Assembly: GCA_900317155.1 (NCBI GenBank)
Contig: ONFO01000038.1
Location: forward strand, 1 to 35,173
Direction of reading: 5' to 3'
Source of the DNA: an uncultured Bacteroidales bacterium
GTDB taxonomy: Bacteria > Bacteroidota > Bacteroidia > Bacteroidales > F082
DNA: 35,173 nt
The translations under genes were made by a program, and so were the position numbers. The first letter of the stretch is position 1. Each line of letters starts with the position of its first letter. This document shows, piece by piece, positions 14,342 through 23,320 of this stretch. Under the pieces are notes generated by a model. The model did not search any database. It was given only the letters and a program-made list of their open reading frames with translations, and was not told where the DNA came from.

Positions 14342-17143
14342 TCATTCAGGGATCTGCACGACTTCTTTTTTGTAGCCTTTCAGCACGGCCTTGGCCATGT
14401 TGGCCACGTCGTCGGCGGTGATGCTGTTGATGATGTCGTTATAGTTGGCCATCGGATTGTATCCGTCGCGGCTCTGCGTCTGGATGCAGTTCATCCAATA
14501 GCGGTTGTTTTCCATGTCTTCACTGTGTTTCTTGACGAGGAACTCCTTCACCTTCTTGAGGTCTTCGGGACGCGGGCCTTGGTTGGCCACGTTCTGTAGC
14601 TCTGCAATGGCAATGCCCATCAGCTTTTCGTACATTTCCTTGTTGGTGTCGAAGCCGATGAGGAACATAAAGCTCGGTTTCGGGCGGAGGCTGAGGTTGC
14701 CTTGCACACCCACACCGTATGTGCCGCCTTCGTCTTCACGGATTTTCTCGGTGTAGACGATATCCATCACATCGCTCAGAATCTGCATCTTCATTTGGTT
14801 CTCCATGGTGTATTCCATGTCGCCGTTGAAGATGGTATAGCAACTCACTTTCGGGTTCTCCATGGCCTTGGTATAGTGGCTGGTGACATCCTTATCGGTG
14901 ATGAAGGGCACGTTGGAGGTCCAGGTCTCGTCGTTCTTCTTGGTCTTCAGGGCACCGATGTATTGCTCAATCATGGGCTCGAAGGTCTCAGGGTCGATGT
15001 TGCCCACGAAAGTGAATACAAAGTTGTTGGCATCCTTGAAACGGTCAGCATAGAGCTTCAGGGCTTTGGCATAGTCCACCTTGTCGTAGTCTTCGGCCTT
15101 CATGCGCTTGACGAGCGGATGGTTGTCATACATGGCGAACATCAGGTTGTCGCGGAAAGCTGTCATCGGGTCGGATTCAGCGTTGGCGACCATGGCCTTG
15201 GCGCGGGTGATGTAGGACTGGAAGGCTTCCTCATCACTTCGGGGACTGTTGAAATATAAATAGGTGAGTTGCAACATGGTTTCCAAATCCTTCACGGAGC
15301 AGCTACCGCTCATGCCTTCTGTTAGTGAACTGATGTAAGGATTGACTGAAGCTTTTTTGCCAGCCAACACCTTAGGCAGGTCGATGGCACTGAAGTTGCC
15401 CACACCGCCGAGGGTAGCCAATGAGTTGATTTCCTGCAAAGTGAACGGGTCGCTTTGATCCATTACGGAATAGCCACCGAAGCTGTAGGCACTCATCAGG
15501 ATTTCGTCGTCCTTGAAAGTGGTGGGTTTGTAAATGACCTTCACGCCGTTCTTCAAATTGAGGATGGTGGCATCAAAGGTGTCGTCGTGTTTCTTGCTCT
15601 CAATGGCACCTTTCACGGGAAGGGTGGCAATCAGAGGCTCGTTGCTGACGGTCTCTTTGTAGGGCTCTACTTCAACTTCGTTGGCTTTGTTGAACATGGA
15701 GATGAGTTCTTCCTTGGTGGGCAGCACTTCGCCTTCCTTTTCAGGAGCGGTCAGCGTGATGACGATGTTGTCCTTGCGGATGAGCTCAGGCACATATTGG
15801 TTGATGACTTCCACAGGAAGGGCAGGAAGGATTTGGCTGAGCAGCATGTACTCGTTTTCGATACCCATCAGCGGCTCGTTGGTGAGGAAATGGTTGAGGA
15901 TGGGATAGAGATAGCGTCCTGTCTCTTGCTTATCGCGCTCATCATATTGGTTTTCAATGCGCTTCATCAGGTCGGCTTTGGCGCGTTCAAACTCTGAAGC
16001 AGTGAAACCGTATTGCTGCATGCGCTTGTTCTCGGCCACAATGGCGTTCAAGGCTTCGTCGATGCCGTCTTTGTCTTTGGCGTAGGCCATCGAAGTCCAG
16101 GCATCCTTGGTGTCGCTGACGAAGAAGGTGCCATAATAGCCGTAACCGAAGATGAATGGCGGGTTGGCTTTCTGGGTCAGTTCTTCCATGCGGTTGTTGT
16201 ACATGGTGGCTACGAGCTGATCGATGTAGCCTTTCAACCAATACTGGATGTCGCCTTTTGCTTCGTTCGGTACCACGTCGTGCTTGTAGTACACCGAAAT
16301 ATTGTAGTTGGTCTCCTCGCGGTCGGTGCAGATGCTCACGATGGGCTCTTCGTTGTCGGCTACCTCAAAACGGGTGCGTTCGGCAGGATTGATGGGGGCA
16401 GGGATGTCCTCGAAGATGGTCTTCAGGTGGTTTTCCACTTCATTGACATCGATGTCTCCAATGATAATGATACCTTGAAGGTCGGGACGATACCATTTGT
16501 GATAATAAGCACGCAAGGCCTCGTGGTCGAAGCCAGTGATGACTTCCTCCAGGCCGATGGGCATACGGTGACCGTAGGGGCTGTTAGGGTAAATCTCGGG
16601 CAGCATCTTTTCCCACATACGCTGTTGGGCGTCGTTGCGAGTGCGCTTTTCCTCAAGGATGACACCGCGTTCTTTGTCGATTTCGGGGCCTTCCAAGGAG
16701 ATGAAGCTCGACCAGTCGTGGAGGATGAGGATGCATGAGTCGACAAGGTTCATGTTAGTAGTGGGCACGTTGGTCAGCATGTAAACGGTTTGCTCAATAC
16801 TGGTCCAAGCGTTGACGTTTTCGCCGAACTTCACGCCGTTGTGCTCCATATAGTTAAGGAGTTCCTTGCCGGGGAAGTTCTTCGTGCCGTTGAAAGCCAT
16901 GTGCTCCAGGAAGTGGGCCAGACCGCGTTGGTCTTCCTCTTCAAGGATGGAGCCGACCTTTTGCGCGATGTAGAAGTTGGCGCGCTGGGCAGGTTTCTCG
17001 TTGTGACGAATGTAATAGGTCAGTCCGTTCTCCAGTTTGCCTCTCCTGACGTTGGGGTCGAATGGCACTGGCATGGCCTGCTGGGCGAGCATCATTGTGC
17101 TTAAGGCAAGTGTTGCGAATAAGGTTAGTGTCAGTTTTTTCAT
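14342..17143 (-). CDS. M16 family zinc metallopeptidase (PqqL/insulinase-like), 933 aa
   Basis: A signal peptide (MKKLTLTLFATLALSTMMLA) precedes an M16 peptidase. The inverted zinc motif HFLEH is at residues 77-81, and the third zinc ligand is expected about 77 residues on, at Glu158 in KERGVILEE. The length of about 930 fits the two-half architecture: an active N-terminal half (about 30-480) and an inactive C-terminal half (about 510-930, with FVFTFVGNID and the late GGTYGVGVQGNLSL segment). It should act in the periplasm or outer membrane, degrading peptides. It starts 223 bases downstream of rsmG on the same strand. I saw no clear -7 element in that gap, so co-transcription cannot be excluded. 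Confidence 0.93.
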   Translation of the reverse strand: MKKLTLTLFATLALSTMMLAQQAMPVPFDPNVRRGKLENGLTYYIRHNEKPAQRANFYIAQKVGSILEEEDQRGLAHFLEHMAFNGTKNFPGKELLNYMEHNGVKFGENVNAWTSIEQTVYMLTNVPTTNMNLVDSCILILHDWSSFISLEGPEIDKERGVILEEKRTRNDAQQRMWEKMLPEIYPNSPYGHRMPIGLEEVITGFDHEALRAYYHKWYRPDLQGIIIIGDIDVNEVENHLKTIFEDIPAPINPAERTRFEVADNEEPIVSICTDREETNYNISVYYKHDVVPNEAKGDIQYWLKGYIDQLVATMYNNRMEELTQKANPPFIFGYGYYGTFFVSDTKDAWTSMAYAKDKDGIDEALNAIVAENKRMQQYGFTASEFERAKADLMKRIENQYDERDKQETGRYLYPILNHFLTNEPLMGIENEYMLLSQILPALPVEVINQYVPELIRKDNIVITLTAPEKEGEVLPTKEELISMFNKANEVEVEPYKETVSNEPLIATLPVKGAIESKKHDDTFDATILNLKNGVKVIYKPTTFKDDEILMSAYSFGGYSVMDQSDPFTLQEINSLATLGGVGNFSAIDLPKVLAGKKASVNPYISSLTEGMSGSCSVKDLETMLQLTYLYFNSPRSDEEAFQSYITRAKAMVANAESDPMTAFRDNLMFAMYDNHPLVKRMKAEDYDKVDYAKALKLYADRFKDANNFVFTFVGNIDPETFEPMIEQYIGALKTKKNDETWTSNVPFITDKDVTSHYTKAMENPKVSCYTIFNGDMEYTMENQMKMQILSDVMDIVYTEKIREDEGGTYGVGVQGNLSLRPKPSFMFLIGFDTNKEMYEKLMGIAIAELQNVANQGPRPEDLKKVKEFLVKKHSEDMENNRYWMNCIQTQSRDGYNPMANYNDIINSITADDVANMAKAVLKGYKKEVVQIPE

Positions 17144-17365
17144 TTGATTAGTATTTGTTGATAATTATTGATGTCTATTGAAAATAAGAAACAAAAACAA
17201 GATGCCCAAAAAACCAAGCCAATTTGGGAAGCCGTTAGCTGGCTCTTTTCTAATGCACCTTTGCTGACGTCGTATACCCATTCGGGTGCGTTGCATTGGA
17301 GGGTGGTGTGCGAGCCGTTGCTTGTTTGTCCTATTGTTGTTTTGCACGTTTTGTCGGTTTTGTGA

Positions 17366-17992
17366 TTAAAACAAATGAATAACGTATTTCTCCACAAAGT
17401 AATCCTCCTTAAACCATTTGCTGATGATGGCTTTTTTGTGGTGCCAATAGCGGTTCAGTGCCTTGAATTCTTCCGTGAGGTCGCCGCCTTTCAGGTACAT
17501 GATGCCTCCTGCCTCTTCATCGCCTCTGATTCTCAACTTGTTGCCTGCCAAATTGGCGATTTCAGGAAGCGTCATCACAGCGCGACCGGTAATCACGTCG
17601 AACTTGTCCTTCACCTCTTCGGCGCGTTTCTGCTCGGCTACCACATTCTCTACGCCGATGGCATCTTTCACAGCATTCACCACCTTGATTTTCTTGCCCG
17701 TCCCGTCGATGAGATAGAACTCGGTCTGCGGAAACATGATGGCCAAAGGGATGCCTGGGAAACCACCACCTGTGCCCAAGTCCATCACCTTCATGCCAGG
17801 CAACAACTCGTAATACTTGGCAATGGCCAATGAGTGCAAAACATGGTGTTCATAGAAGTGCTCCATGTCCTTGCGCGAGATGACGTTGATTTTACTGTTC
17901 CAGTCCAAATATAAGGCTTTCAGTTGGTTATACTGATCCTTCTGCTTGTCGCTAAGTTCAGGGAAGTACTTGAATAGGCTGGTTGTGTCCAT
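17366..17992 (-). CDS. rsmG: 16S rRNA (guanine-N7) methyltransferase RsmG (GidB)
   Basis: The 208-aa protein has the SAM-binding core of RsmG: MKVMDLGTGGGFPGIPLAIM at about residues 67-86 (motif I and the family-specific GFPGIPLA), then FYLIDGTGKKIKVVNAV and FDVITGRAV. Its length and N-terminal helix (FPELSDKQKDQYNQLKALYLDWNSKINVISR) match the family. It methylates G527 of 16S rRNA (E. coli numbering), and loss of the enzyme gives low-level streptomycin resistance in other bacteria (family knowledge). In Bacteroidota it is usually a stand-alone gene rather than beside mnmG, as here. A TATCTTTG -7 match lies 21 bases upstream. Confidence 0.96.
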   Translation of the reverse strand: MDTTSLFKYFPELSDKQKDQYNQLKALYLDWNSKINVISRKDMEHFYEHHVLHSLAIAKYYELLPGMKVMDLGTGGGFPGIPLAIMFPQTEFYLIDGTGKKIKVVNAVKDAIGVENVVAEQKRAEEVKDKFDVITGRAVMTLPEIANLAGNKLRIRGDEEAGGIMYLKGGDLTEEFKALNRYWHHKKAIISKWFKEDYFVEKYVIHLF

Positions 17993-18012
17993 ATAATTGC
18001 AAAAATTGGCTT

Positions 18013-18020
18013 CAAAGATA
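18013..18020 (-). promoter_or_regulatory. Candidate -7 element for rsmG
   Basis: The minus strand reads TATCTTTG, matching TAnnTTTG, 21 bases upstream of the ATG at 17992. Confidence 0.55.
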
Positions 18021-18093
18021 CGGAAAAAAACGGAACGATAGCTTTTTTATTTTGGTTTTATACGATTTTAGTTGGTTTTACGTTGTTTTTTTT

Positions 18094-18176
18094 GACCATG
18101 ACTGCTGACTATGACCATGACCGCTTTTACGAATGATAAAGTGGTCATAGTCATTGTCACAAGTCATAGTCCAAAT
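18094..18176. repeat. TGACTATGACCA inverted repeat before the glucosaminidase gene
   Basis: TGACTATGACCA (18106-18117) and its exact complement TGGTCATAGTCA (18142-18153) form a 12-bp stem with a 24-base loop. Both arms lie in longer runs of GACCATGAC / GTCATAGTC units, so this is also a short-period repeat folded back on itself. It lies between the divergent rsmG and glucosaminidase genes. Confidence 0.6.
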
Positions 18177-18183
18177 AGTCAAA

Positions 18184-19152
18184 ATGAAAATGAAAAAGCT
18201 ACAACTTTTACTATTGCTCTTGATACCCTTAACGCTATCGGCGCAACGCATCACCCCCGAGGAATACATCCAGACTTACAAAGACATAGCCATCCGTGAA
18301 ATGAAGACCCATAAGATTCCAGCGTCCATCACTTTGGCGCAGGGGCTGCTCGAATCGGGTGCGGGTAACAGCTCACTGGCGCGTGAGGCTAAGAATCACT
18401 TTGGCATCAAGTGCCACAAGGGCTGGGAAGGCGACACCTATTATATGGACGATGACGAGAAAAACGAGTGCTTCCGCAAGTATGACAATGTGGAAGACTC
18501 TTTCAGCGACCATTCCGAGTTCCTTTGTGGCCGAAGCCGCTATGCCGCTCTTTTTGACTTGGAAATCACCGACTATGAAGGTTGGGCAAAGGGCCTGAAA
18601 GCGGCAGGGTATGCCACCAATCCTAAATATGCCCAGCTGCTCATCGATCGCATCAACCTGTATGACTTGTCGCAATACGACCAAATCGCCCTCGGCCTGC
18701 TGGCGGAGAGCGAGGTGGAACCTATTGACCCTGCTGTAGATGAGTACTTTGAGTTGGCATTCTCTCCAGTGGACAAATCGGTGTATCCTTTGGCCGATAT
18801 GACCCAAGACAAGCGCTTTATTTATGAAAACAACAAGGTACGTTTCGTGTATGCAAAAGAAGGGGAAACGCCAGAGAGTATGGCTAAGGCCTTCGGCATC
18901 AAGTTTAAGCGCTTTTGCCAATACAACTGCCTGAAGCATCCTGAAGAGGTGGTCTTCCATAGTGGTGATGTGGTTTATCTCTCGAAACTGAGAAACAGCA
19001 ACTGGAAGGCGAAGAAATACATCGTCCAGGAAGGCGAGACCCTGCGCGACGTGGCCTTGCGCTTTGCTGTGAAGCCTGAGAAGATTTTAAGGAAGAACGG
19101 CCTAAAGGAAGGTGCCCGCATCAGTAAGGGGCAGGTGCTTTGGCTACGCTAA
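18184..19152 (+). CDS. GH73-type glucosaminidase with two LysM domains, 322 aa
   Basis: The start at 18184 (MKMKKLQLLLLLLIPLTLSA) gives a proper signal peptide; the in-frame ATG at 18154 falls inside the inverted repeat. Residues about 25-160 are a glucosaminidase (FlgJ/GH73) domain: ASITLAQGLLESGAGNSSLA with the likely acid Glu57, KNHFGIKCHKGW, YDNVEDSFSDHSEFL and YATNPKYAQLL. Two LysM-like segments follow, one degenerate (VYAKEGETPESMAKAFGI) and one better (YIVQEGETLRDVALRFAV). The enzyme should cut N-acetylglucosaminyl bonds in peptidoglycan during wall remodelling. It is a single gene transcribed away from rsmG, with a strong terminator after it. Confidence 0.93.
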   Translation: MKMKKLQLLLLLLIPLTLSAQRITPEEYIQTYKDIAIREMKTHKIPASITLAQGLLESGAGNSSLAREAKNHFGIKCHKGWEGDTYYMDDDEKNECFRKYDNVEDSFSDHSEFLCGRSRYAALFDLEITDYEGWAKGLKAAGYATNPKYAQLLIDRINLYDLSQYDQIALGLLAESEVEPIDPAVDEYFELAFSPVDKSVYPLADMTQDKRFIYENNKVRFVYAKEGETPESMAKAFGIKFKRFCQYNCLKHPEEVVFHSGDVVYLSKLRNSNWKAKKYIVQEGETLRDVALRFAVKPEKILRKNGLKEGARISKGQVLWLR

Positions 19153-19155
19153 TGC

Positions 19156-19192
19156 AAAAAGGGCTGGAGGTTTGAACCACCAGCCCTTTTTA
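19156..19192. terminator. Bidirectional hairpin terminator
   Basis: AAAAAGGGCTGG (19156-19167) pairs exactly with CCAGCCCTTTTT (19180-19191). A-rich and T-rich arms allow termination in both directions, for the glucosaminidase gene (plus) and the lipoprotein gene ending at 19234 (minus). Confidence 0.88.
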
Positions 19193-19233
19193 TCGTCTAC
19201 AGTTTTAGGATGTTGTGTTTCGGATCACAACAT

Positions 19234-20439
19234 TTATTCTTCCTCCGACACTTTCATGATTTCGATGGCTCTCACGGGCTCGGAAGGAACCGAAGCCTTG
19301 AGGTCGGTGCCCAATAAGGGATCGAGGTCGCCATTGGGCGAGGTATGTGGAGTGCCCACCGTGATGCTGTTGCCGTCGACGGCAAAAATCCCGTGCCAGG
19401 TTTTGACATAGGTCCAACGCGTGGTGTCGTCTTCGGCCTTGCCATCGCTGAAGTTGTAGGCGGCCGACATGGAGCTCGCCTTGAGTACGTCGGCAATCAT
19501 GTCGCCAACCTTGGTGCCGTTGTCGGTTGCGTAATGCTTGCTGTAGACCTCGATATAGGTGATGTTTTGCACTCCGTTTTCTATTCCATACTGTATCTTG
19601 GCAATGTTCTCGCTTGTCTTTGTGTCAACGAGCATCGTTTCGCCGTAGTATTCGTTTTGCTCCAACGGGTCGAGGCGGAAGCCGTCAAGGGTTTGGGGCA
19701 TTGGGCCGCCCAGTTTGAGTCCGCCGAAGTTGCTTTCGCCGCAGATGCGGTATTCGCCGTAGTTCTTGTCGAAACTCTCACCGTTCCAATGATAGGTGAT
19801 GGGGCGTTGGTAGTCCAGGAAATCATAGTAGTCGCAAGCCGCCCAATCGCACAAGATGTTGTCATCGGGGCTGAGCATATAGTAAGGCATGCCGTCCTCT
19901 TTGGTAAAGTCGATGTCGGCCTTGTCTGCGCCACAGAACGACAAGGCGTTGTAGAACTCATCGAACCCGGGTTCAGGGAAAGGCCATGATGTCTCAGAGA
20001 GTTGCCCCTCACGGTAAATGTAGGCTTTATGGTCAATCATTACGTTGCAGTCGCATCCGCCCGAATAGGCATAGAGCACGAGGTGTGAGCCATCGGCTTT
20101 CGTGAAACTCTTCAGTTGGATTGCCGAATGGTCGCATTCGCCTTCCGTCCTGTCGTAGTAGGCGTAGTTGCACTGCACCTCGTAGCTATCGTCGCCGCTT
20201 TCTGCTTTCTTAAGGATTTCAGCTGCAAGGTCCAGCTGGCGCATGTTCTCGGGGAGGACGTCTTTCGGGATGAGCCGCAGCACATCTTCCATGATGCAGT
20301 CGCCTTCGACTGTGGTAGGCTGTTGCTCAACTGTCTGTTCGGTGAAATCCCCTAACGTATTGATGGTGCCTTGTTTCTGATTGTTCGATCCACAAGCCAT
20401 CAATGCGCCGAGCAAAAAGATGTAAAGTGTTTTTTTCAT
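19234..20439 (-). CDS. Lipoprotein of unknown function, 401 aa
   Basis: The N-terminus (MKKTLYIFLLGALMAC with Cys16, then GSNNQ) is a lipoprotein signal. The mature part has no domain I recognise. It is acidic and rich in Tyr and Asp, with a short Cys cluster (GGCDCNV) and CDWAACDYYDFLDY in the middle, and a C-terminal region (TSENIAKIQYGIENGVQNITYIEVYSKHYAT) that looks like an alpha/beta fold. One segment (FAVDGNSITVGT) suggests a beta-rich end. It begins 38 bases downstream of uvrA on the same strand, so it may be expressed with uvrA, though nothing links it to DNA repair. It is probably an envelope protein. Confidence 0.75.
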   Translation of the reverse strand: MKKTLYIFLLGALMACGSNNQKQGTINTLGDFTEQTVEQQPTTVEGDCIMEDVLRLIPKDVLPENMRQLDLAAEILKKAESGDDSYEVQCNYAYYDRTEGECDHSAIQLKSFTKADGSHLVLYAYSGGCDCNVMIDHKAYIYREGQLSETSWPFPEPGFDEFYNALSFCGADKADIDFTKEDGMPYYMLSPDDNILCDWAACDYYDFLDYQRPITYHWNGESFDKNYGEYRICGESNFGGLKLGGPMPQTLDGFRLDPLEQNEYYGETMLVDTKTSENIAKIQYGIENGVQNITYIEVYSKHYATDNGTKVGDMIADVLKASSMSAAYNFSDGKAEDDTTRWTYVKTWHGIFAVDGNSITVGTPHTSPNGDLDPLLGTDLKASVPSEPVRAIEIMKVSEEE

Positions 20440-20476
20440 TATTTTTAGATTTTATAATGCTGTATTTCAGATTGTA

Positions 20477-23320
20477 TCACTTGGCTTTCAACTCTTCCCT
20501 CAAGTATTTCGCTGTATAGCTTTTCGTGCAATTGCAAATCTCTTCAGGTGTGCCTTCGCAGACGATGCGTCCGCCGCGGTCGCCGCCCTCGGGGCCCATG
20601 TCGATGATCCAGTCCGCCATCTTGATGACGTCCATGTTGTGCTCGATGATGAGGACGGTGTTGCCCTTGTCGACAAGCTTGTTCAGCACGTTTATCAGCA
20701 CCTTGATGTCTTCGAAATGCAAGCCGGTGGTGGGTTCGTCAAGCACATAAAGTGTCTTGCCCGTGTCGCGCTTGGCCAATTCGGTAGCCAATTTAACGCG
20801 TTGTGCCTCGCCGCCACTGATGGTGGTTGAAGCTTGACCGAGGGTCAGATAACCCAGGCCGACATCTTTCAACGTTCTGATTTTCTGAATGATGTTCGGG
20901 ATGTTCTCAAAAAACTCCACTGCCTCGTTGATGGTCATGTTAAGCACGTCGTTGATCGACTTGCCTTTGTAGCGCACCTCAAGGGTCTCTCGGTTGTAGC
21001 GTTTGCCTTGGCATTCCTCGCAAAGCACAGTCACGTCGGGGAGGAAGTTCATTTCGATGACACGCACGCCAGCGCCTTTACATGCTTCGCAGCGACCGCC
21101 TTTTACGTTGAAGGAGAAACGCCCTGCCTTGTAATTGCGGATTTTCGATTCGGGCAACTCACCATAGAGTTTTCGGATGTCGTCGAAGACCTTGGTGTAG
21201 GTGGCAGGGTTGCTTCGCGGTGTACGTCCAATCGGTGCCTGGTCGATTTGGATGATCTTGTCGATTTTCTCCAAGCCCTCGATGCTGTCGTAGGGTAGGG
21301 GTTCTTTCACCGAACGGTAGAACTTTTGGCTGAGGATGGGTGAGAGGGTCTCATTAATTAAGGTGGACTTACCCGAACCGCTGACGCCTGTCACGCATAC
21401 CATCACGCCGAGAGGCAATTTAAGGTCCACATCTTTCAGGTTGTGGCCTTTTGCGCCTTTGATGGTGAGGAAATCGCCATCCAAAGGCTTGCGCCTAGTT
21501 TTGGGCACTTCGATTTGGCGGATGCCGTTGAGGTAGTCGCACGTGATGGAATGACCCGTTTTGGTTTCGGCTGGCGTGCCAGCAAAAACTACTTCGCCAC
21601 CATGACGACCTGCGCCAGGACCGATGTCGACGAGATAGTCCGCACTGAGCATGGTGTCTTTGTCGTGCTCCACCACAATGACCGAGTTGCCGATGTCGCG
21701 CAGTTCTTTCAGAGATTCAATGAGGCGTTGGTTGTCACGTTGGTGCAGGCCGATGCTGGGCTCATCGAGAATATACAACACTCCAGTTAGTTGTGAGCCG
21801 ATTTGCGTGGCCAAACGAATACGTTGTGCCTCGCCGCCCGACAATGATGCTGCCGGACGGTTCATATTCAAATAGTCGATGCCGATGTCTAAGAGGAAAT
21901 GAACGCGCTTGTGGATTTCGCGAAGGATTTCCTTGGCGATGTCGTTCTGTCGTTCAGTGAGTTTTTCGGGCAACTCGTCAATCCACTTGCCGAGGCTGAG
22001 GGTGTCCATGTTGGCCACATCAGCGATGTTCTTCCCATCGATGCGGAAATACTGTGACTCTTTTTTCAGCCTTGTGCCGCCGCAAACAGGGCAAGTCACA
22101 TGGTTCATGAACGAGCCTGCCCAACGCGCGATAGCCGCCGAGGCTTCCTCGTTGTTTTGGTCTTCGATGAAGTTGATGATGCCTTCGAAGTTGATTTTAT
22201 AGGTGGAGGTGATGCCGAGGGTCTCGCGTTTCACTTCGAAGGTCTCGTTGGTACCGTAAAGGATAACGTCGAGAGCCTCTTCGGAGATGTCTTTCAGTGG
22301 GGTGTCAAGCGTGTAGCCGTATTTTAGACCGATGGCTTCCAGCTGCTTGAAGATCCAACTGCCGGCTTTGTATTCGCCTGCTGGAGCCAGTCCGCCTTTT
22401 CGGAGACTTAGATTCGGATTCGGGATGAGCTTTTCCTTGTCAACCACGGCGATTTCGCCCAATCCGTTGCACTTGGGGCAAGCGCCGTAGGGCGAGTTGA
22501 ATGAGAAGGTGTTGGGCTCGGGGTCTTCATAGGAGAGCCCTGTGGTGGGACACATCAGCAGGCGACTGAAGTAGCGTAGCTGCTGTGTGTCATTGTCGAG
22601 CACCATGAGCAAGCCCTTGCCATAACGGAAGGCAGTCTGCACCGACTTCTTGACGCGCGACAGGCTGTCCTCATGCACCTCAATACGATCAACGACGATT
22701 TCGATGTCGTGGGTTTTGTAGCGGTCCACCATCATACCGAACTCAATCTCACACATTTCGCCGTCCACACGCACACGGGTGAATCCAGCTTGGCGGATAT
22801 GCTCGAACAGCTCGCGGTAATGGCCTTTACGACCACGGACTGCGGGAGCAAGGATGTTGATGCGTTTGCCGTCAAACTCCTTGAGAATAAGGTCGGTGAT
22901 TTGCTCTTCTGTGTAGCGGACCATTTTCTCGCCTGTGTTATAGGAATAGGCCTCGCCGATGCGGGCATAGAGCAGGCGCAGAAAATCGTAAATCTCGGTG
23001 ATGGTGCCCACCGTCGAGCGTGGGTTTTTGTTCACTGACTTTTGCTCAATGCTGATGACGGGACTCAAGCCTGTGATTTTATCCACATCTGGGCGTTCCA
23101 TGTTGCCGATGAACTGTCGCGCGTAGGCCGAAAAGCTCTCCATGTAGCGGCGCTGTCCCTCGGCATAGATGGTATCGAAAGCCAACGACGATTTACCGCT
23201 CCCGCTGATGCCGGTGACAACCACCAGGGCATTGCGGGGAATGGAAAGGTCGATATTCTTCAGGTTGTTTTCCCGCGCACCTAAAATCTCTAAAGTCTTG
23301 TCTTCTGAAAACTCGTTCAT
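20477..23320 (-). CDS. uvrA: UvrA, excinuclease ABC subunit A
   Basis: The 947-aa protein has two ABC ATPase halves: Walker A GISGSGKSS (37-45) and GVSGSGKST (645-653), and signature motifs LSGGEAQR (493-500) and ISGGEAQR (834-841). A CxxC (410, 413) lies in the first half and a complete four-Cys zinc module (744, 747, 767, 770) in the second. UvrA finds bulky DNA lesions and loads UvrB in nucleotide excision repair. In the first zinc module the usual CxxC is CPTTG (Cys257, no partner at 260), while Cys281 and Cys284 are present. The start codon overlaps the stop of the upstream lytic transglycosylase gene (ATGA, 23317-23320), so translation is probably coupled. Confidence 0.98.
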   Translation of the reverse strand: MNEFSEDKTLEILGARENNLKNIDLSIPRNALVVVTGISGSGKSSLAFDTIYAEGQRRYMESFSAYARQFIGNMERPDVDKITGLSPVISIEQKSVNKNPRSTVGTITEIYDFLRLLYARIGEAYSYNTGEKMVRYTEEQITDLILKEFDGKRINILAPAVRGRKGHYRELFEHIRQAGFTRVRVDGEMCEIEFGMMVDRYKTHDIEIVVDRIEVHEDSLSRVKKSVQTAFRYGKGLLMVLDNDTQQLRYFSRLLMCPTTGLSYEDPEPNTFSFNSPYGACPKCNGLGEIAVVDKEKLIPNPNLSLRKGGLAPAGEYKAGSWIFKQLEAIGLKYGYTLDTPLKDISEEALDVILYGTNETFEVKRETLGITSTYKINFEGIINFIEDQNNEEASAAIARWAGSFMNHVTCPVCGGTRLKKESQYFRIDGKNIADVANMDTLSLGKWIDELPEKLTERQNDIAKEILREIHKRVHFLLDIGIDYLNMNRPAASLSGGEAQRIRLATQIGSQLTGVLYILDEPSIGLHQRDNQRLIESLKELRDIGNSVIVVEHDKDTMLSADYLVDIGPGAGRHGGEVVFAGTPAETKTGHSITCDYLNGIRQIEVPKTRRKPLDGDFLTIKGAKGHNLKDVDLKLPLGVMVCVTGVSGSGKSTLINETLSPILSQKFYRSVKEPLPYDSIEGLEKIDKIIQIDQAPIGRTPRSNPATYTKVFDDIRKLYGELPESKIRNYKAGRFSFNVKGGRCEACKGAGVRVIEMNFLPDVTVLCEECQGKRYNRETLEVRYKGKSINDVLNMTINEAVEFFENIPNIIQKIRTLKDVGLGYLTLGQASTTISGGEAQRVKLATELAKRDTGKTLYVLDEPTTGLHFEDIKVLINVLNKLVDKGNTVLIIEHNMDVIKMADWIIDMGPEGGDRGGRIVCEGTPEEICNCTKSYTAKYLREELKAK

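Noticed and set aside
16013-16738. 241-aa plus-strand frame opposite the M16 peptidase
   Set aside because: Antisense shadow of a gene with catalytic motifs; no start signals or domain.
17144-17365. Short frames on both strands (65-85 aa) between the M16 gene and rsmG
   Set aside because: No signal, domain or promoter; the 222-base spacer holds nothing I can support, though the plus frame starting at 17168 could be compared in relatives.
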